A stretch of DNA of 64,000 nucleotides, taken from NCBI RefSeq assembly GCF_019175345.1, contig NZ_CP077717.1, positions 1,030,001 to 1,094,000 of the forward strand, written 5' to 3'. The translations under genes were made by a program, and so were the position numbers. The stretch's first letter is position 1, and every line of letters starts with the position of its first letter. The DNA comes from Saccharolobus shibatae B12. GTDB lineage: Archaea; Thermoproteota; Thermoprotei_A; Sulfolobales; Sulfolobaceae. Under the pieces are notes generated by a model that saw only the letters and a program-made list of their open reading frames with translations, made no database searches and had not been told where the DNA came from. Below, in pieces: positions 62,204 to 64,000 of the stretch.

Positions 62204-63397
62204 TTACTTTAGCAGTAATCTTTCCGAATTAAATAGCCTTGAGGATACTAACAAAATTATCAAACAGACTATCAGCACGCCCAATAGGAGAGATAATGAA
62301 ATAAAAGTAGAACCGGAGACGAAGTAAAGTAATGATAGACTTAATTGCTCATAGGGTATTACCAATATTAAATTAAGAGGAAACTGTAAATTGGCAACAT
62401 TTATAAAAAGGGCAGAAAAGGACGCGATTAGGCCAAAGGATAAAATGAGGAAGTTTATCACTTGCATGTTACGCATGGATCCTCCCAAAGCTAGGAGTAA
62501 AATTACACTCAACGCTGCAGTTAGTAATACAGCCAATAGATAGGTAAGGACAACAATTAGAATAAATGATGTACTAAGGGATAATGGTAAACCGAACGTG
62601 AATGACATTAAGGAGGAAAATAATACTACTCCTAGAATGTCACCTAATGATGAAAGAACTCCTAAGATAATAGCAATGATTACCTTAGAGAATATGAAGG
62701 AGTTTATTGATATTGGTGAAGCTAATAGAGATTCTAAAGTTCTTCTCTCCTTTTCGCCAACTATCCCATCTGTGACGTAAAATATTACCGGAGTGGCACT
62801 AGGGAAAAGGACTAGAGTTATTATCCTAGCTATTTCACTTAGGTTAGCTTGGGACGCTGGAGCACTTTTACCAGTTATAGTAACTACGTAATTTTTAACC
62901 AATAGAGGGCTTAAAATATCACTAGGATTAATAACATGCCGTAAATTAGAGGAATTTATCAAGAATTCAGTCCTATTGTAAATTAGACTATAGGACAGAT
63001 GGTATAACGCGTTATTAACCAAATTCGAAGCTTCTTGATTAGAGGAAATTAGGGTCTTTACATACACAGAGGCTTGTCTTGAGATATTGCTAGCATTTAT
63101 ATTAAAGTCATTAGGGAATATGATCACAACATCAGGTATTATATTTCCATTCGAATCATTGTAAATTACTGTTCCCCCCTCTTGAGTGATGTAATGTGAA
63201 ACGGCTTCAACATAGGGTAAGTTTGACTGGTTATGGTTTACTATTTCGATCACAGGTGGAGATACCGCTATGGAAGCGTAAAGTATGATACCAATTAACG
63301 GTAATAATATAAAAGGAAGAATTATAGCCCCAAGTAGTAGCTTTCTATCCCTTCTTAAATCCATTATCTCTTTCTTTATCATTGTCTTCAGCATCAC
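62204..63397 (-). CDS. ABC-2-type exporter permease
   Basis: 397 residues. A basic cytoplasmic start ([17 protein letters not shown]) leads into the first helix. A large extracellular loop of about 140 residues carries several sequons (NQS, NAS, NIS, NRT, NLS), then five more helices. [18 protein letters not shown] is the NatB/ABC-2 signature. Partner of the ATPase gene upstream, which it overlaps by 4 nt. Substrate unknown; Na+ or drug export are typical roles. Confidence 0.88.
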   Translation of the reverse strand: MMLKTMIKKEIMDLRRDRKLLLGAIILPFILLPLIGIILYASIAVSPPVIEIVNHNQSNLPYVEAVSHYITQEGGTVIYNDSNGNIIPDVVIIFPNDFNINASNISRQASVYVKTLISSNQEASNLVNNALYHLSYSLIYNRTEFLINSSNLRHVINPSDILSPLLVKNYVVTITGKSAPASQANLSEIARIITLVLFPSATPVIFYVTDGIVGEKERRTLESLLASPISINSFIFSKVIIAIILGVLSSLGDILGVVLFSSLMSFTFGLPLSLSTSFILIVVLTYLLAVLLTAALSVILLLALGGSMRNMQVINFLILSFGLIASFSALFINVANLQFPLNLILVIPYEQLSLSLLYFVSGSTFISLSLLLGVLIVCLIILLVSSRLFNSERLLLK

Positions 63398-64000
63398 TGA
63401 TCACCGAATACGAGTTTTATGAAAGCTTCTTCCAAATTCTTAGAATTAGTGTTTTTGACGATCTCTTCGGGCTTTCCACTAGCAATTACTCTTCCGTCGT
63501 TAATCAGAGTAATTCTATCACATAAGTATTCGACCTCTAACATATTGTGTGAAGAGAGTATTATTGTCATGTTATATCTTCTTGCCATATCTAAAATTAT
63601 ATTCCTTATCCTTACTGCAGACTCCACGTCTAGGGCTGAAGTTGGTTCATCCAGAACCGAAAGTTTAGGCATTACCATTAAGGTTCTTGCTATAATAAGC
63701 CTTCTTTTCATACCTCTACTATACTCAGCGGTCTTATCGTAAATCCTCTTACCTAAATTGGAAATCTCAACACCTAGTTTTAAGTATTTTTCCTTTAACT
63801 CCTTGTCACCTTTAGCGTATAGCTCAGCATAGAAATCTAAATTTTCGTATCCAGTTAGCTTCTCATACGGGAAAGCGTCTTCTGGCATATACGAAATGTA
63901 TCCCTTTTGTTTTGCCTCAACCGGATTAAGTCCGAAAATTTTTACATATCCTTCAAAATTTTTAATAATACCCGACAATATTCTTAGCGTCGTTGTTTTT
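63394..64000 (-). CDS. ABC transporter ATPase (5' end beyond window)
   Basis: At least 202 residues. The frame remains open to the window edge, where [12 protein letters not shown] is the end of the Walker A region. Q-loop [20 protein letters not shown], signature [15 protein letters not shown] (variant of LSGGQ), Walker [13 protein letters not shown] and the switch His in LSSHNML. Typical DrrA/NatA-type subunit with a C-terminal EAFIKLVFG. It energises the adjacent ABC-2 permease. Confidence 0.92.
   Translation of the reverse strand, partial: KTTTLRILSGIIKNFEGYVKIFGLNPVEAKQKGYISYMPEDAFPYEKLTGYENLDFYAELYAKGDKELKEKYLKLGVEISNLGKRIYDKTAEYSRGMKRRLIIARTLMVMPKLSVLDEPTSALDVESAVRIRNIILDMARRYNMTIILSSHNMLEVEYLCDRITLINDGRVIASGKPEEIVKNTNSKNLEEAFIKLVFGDQ

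Overview
The window is chromosomal DNA of a thermoacidophilic crenarchaeon of the Sulfolobales, most likely the Saccharolobus solfataricus/islandicus group. The evidence is low GC content, AT-rich TATA promoters lying about 25 nt before leaderless starts, and frequent TTG/GTG starts. The gene set also fits: single-OB SSB with an Arg/Gly-acidic tail, aRF1, methylthioadenosine phosphorylase with the CxCC tail, hexaprenyl diphosphate synthase, geranylgeranyl reductase, non-classical succinate dehydrogenase and Hsp20. Identification is by recognition from memory; no database was searched.

Layout. 1-4 kb: membrane proteins, a 163-bp MITE-like element with target duplication, and a membrane-bound double-winged-helix regulator next to a sequon-rich ectodomain protein. 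3.9-10.5 kb is an accessory zone. It holds transposase remnants (IS630-type, TnpB-type), a ribbon-helix-helix protein, three different ParA/MinD-like ATPases, an MDR dehydrogenase, a GC-rich candidate RNA inside the broken tnpB, and tRNA-Leu(GAG). 11-25 kb is housekeeping: aRF1, the purine/MTA salvage pair, isoprenoid genes (HexPPS and two geranylgeranyl-reductase-family flavoproteins), an ATP-grasp ligase, an Lrp regulator, a box C/D sRNA, isoaspartyl peptidase and a HAD phosphatase.

25-35 kb carries the sdhABCD operon, a convergent MoxR-VWA pair, ssb with a PqqD-like gene, and moeA. 35-45 kb opens with an IS110-type remnant that has a folded leader. It continues with a Trm5-type methyltransferase, an amidohydrolase with a decayed metal site, SIS protein, SUMT, a YHS mini-protein, molybdo-hydroxylase subunits (cutB, cutC) with a MobA-like cytidylyltransferase and two CoxG-type genes, a GTPBP1-like GTPase, ZPR1 and Hsp20. 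45-54 kb holds methylmalonyl-CoA epimerase and mutase, 6-oxopurine PRTase, a phosphodiesterase, a phytoene-desaturase-like flavoprotein, a membrane-anchored tandem AAA ATPase, an IMPase/FBPase and thioredoxin reductase. 54-60 kb is a pterin cluster (DHPS-like, PTPS, MptE-like) with a decayed MNT-HEPN-like pair, followed by leuA. 60-64 kb has an MBL hydrolase, two RHH proteins, a candidate structured RNA, a stand-alone Lrp RAM domain and an ABC-2 exporter cut by the window end.

The most interesting signals are three GC-rich islands, each about 25 nt after a TATA box and able to fold strongly (9.77-9.95, 34.99-35.11 and 61.74-61.85 kb). Next are the triple ParA-like locus and three genes whose N-termini need a non-standard start or a 1-nt shift (prf1, the ATP-grasp ligase, leuA).
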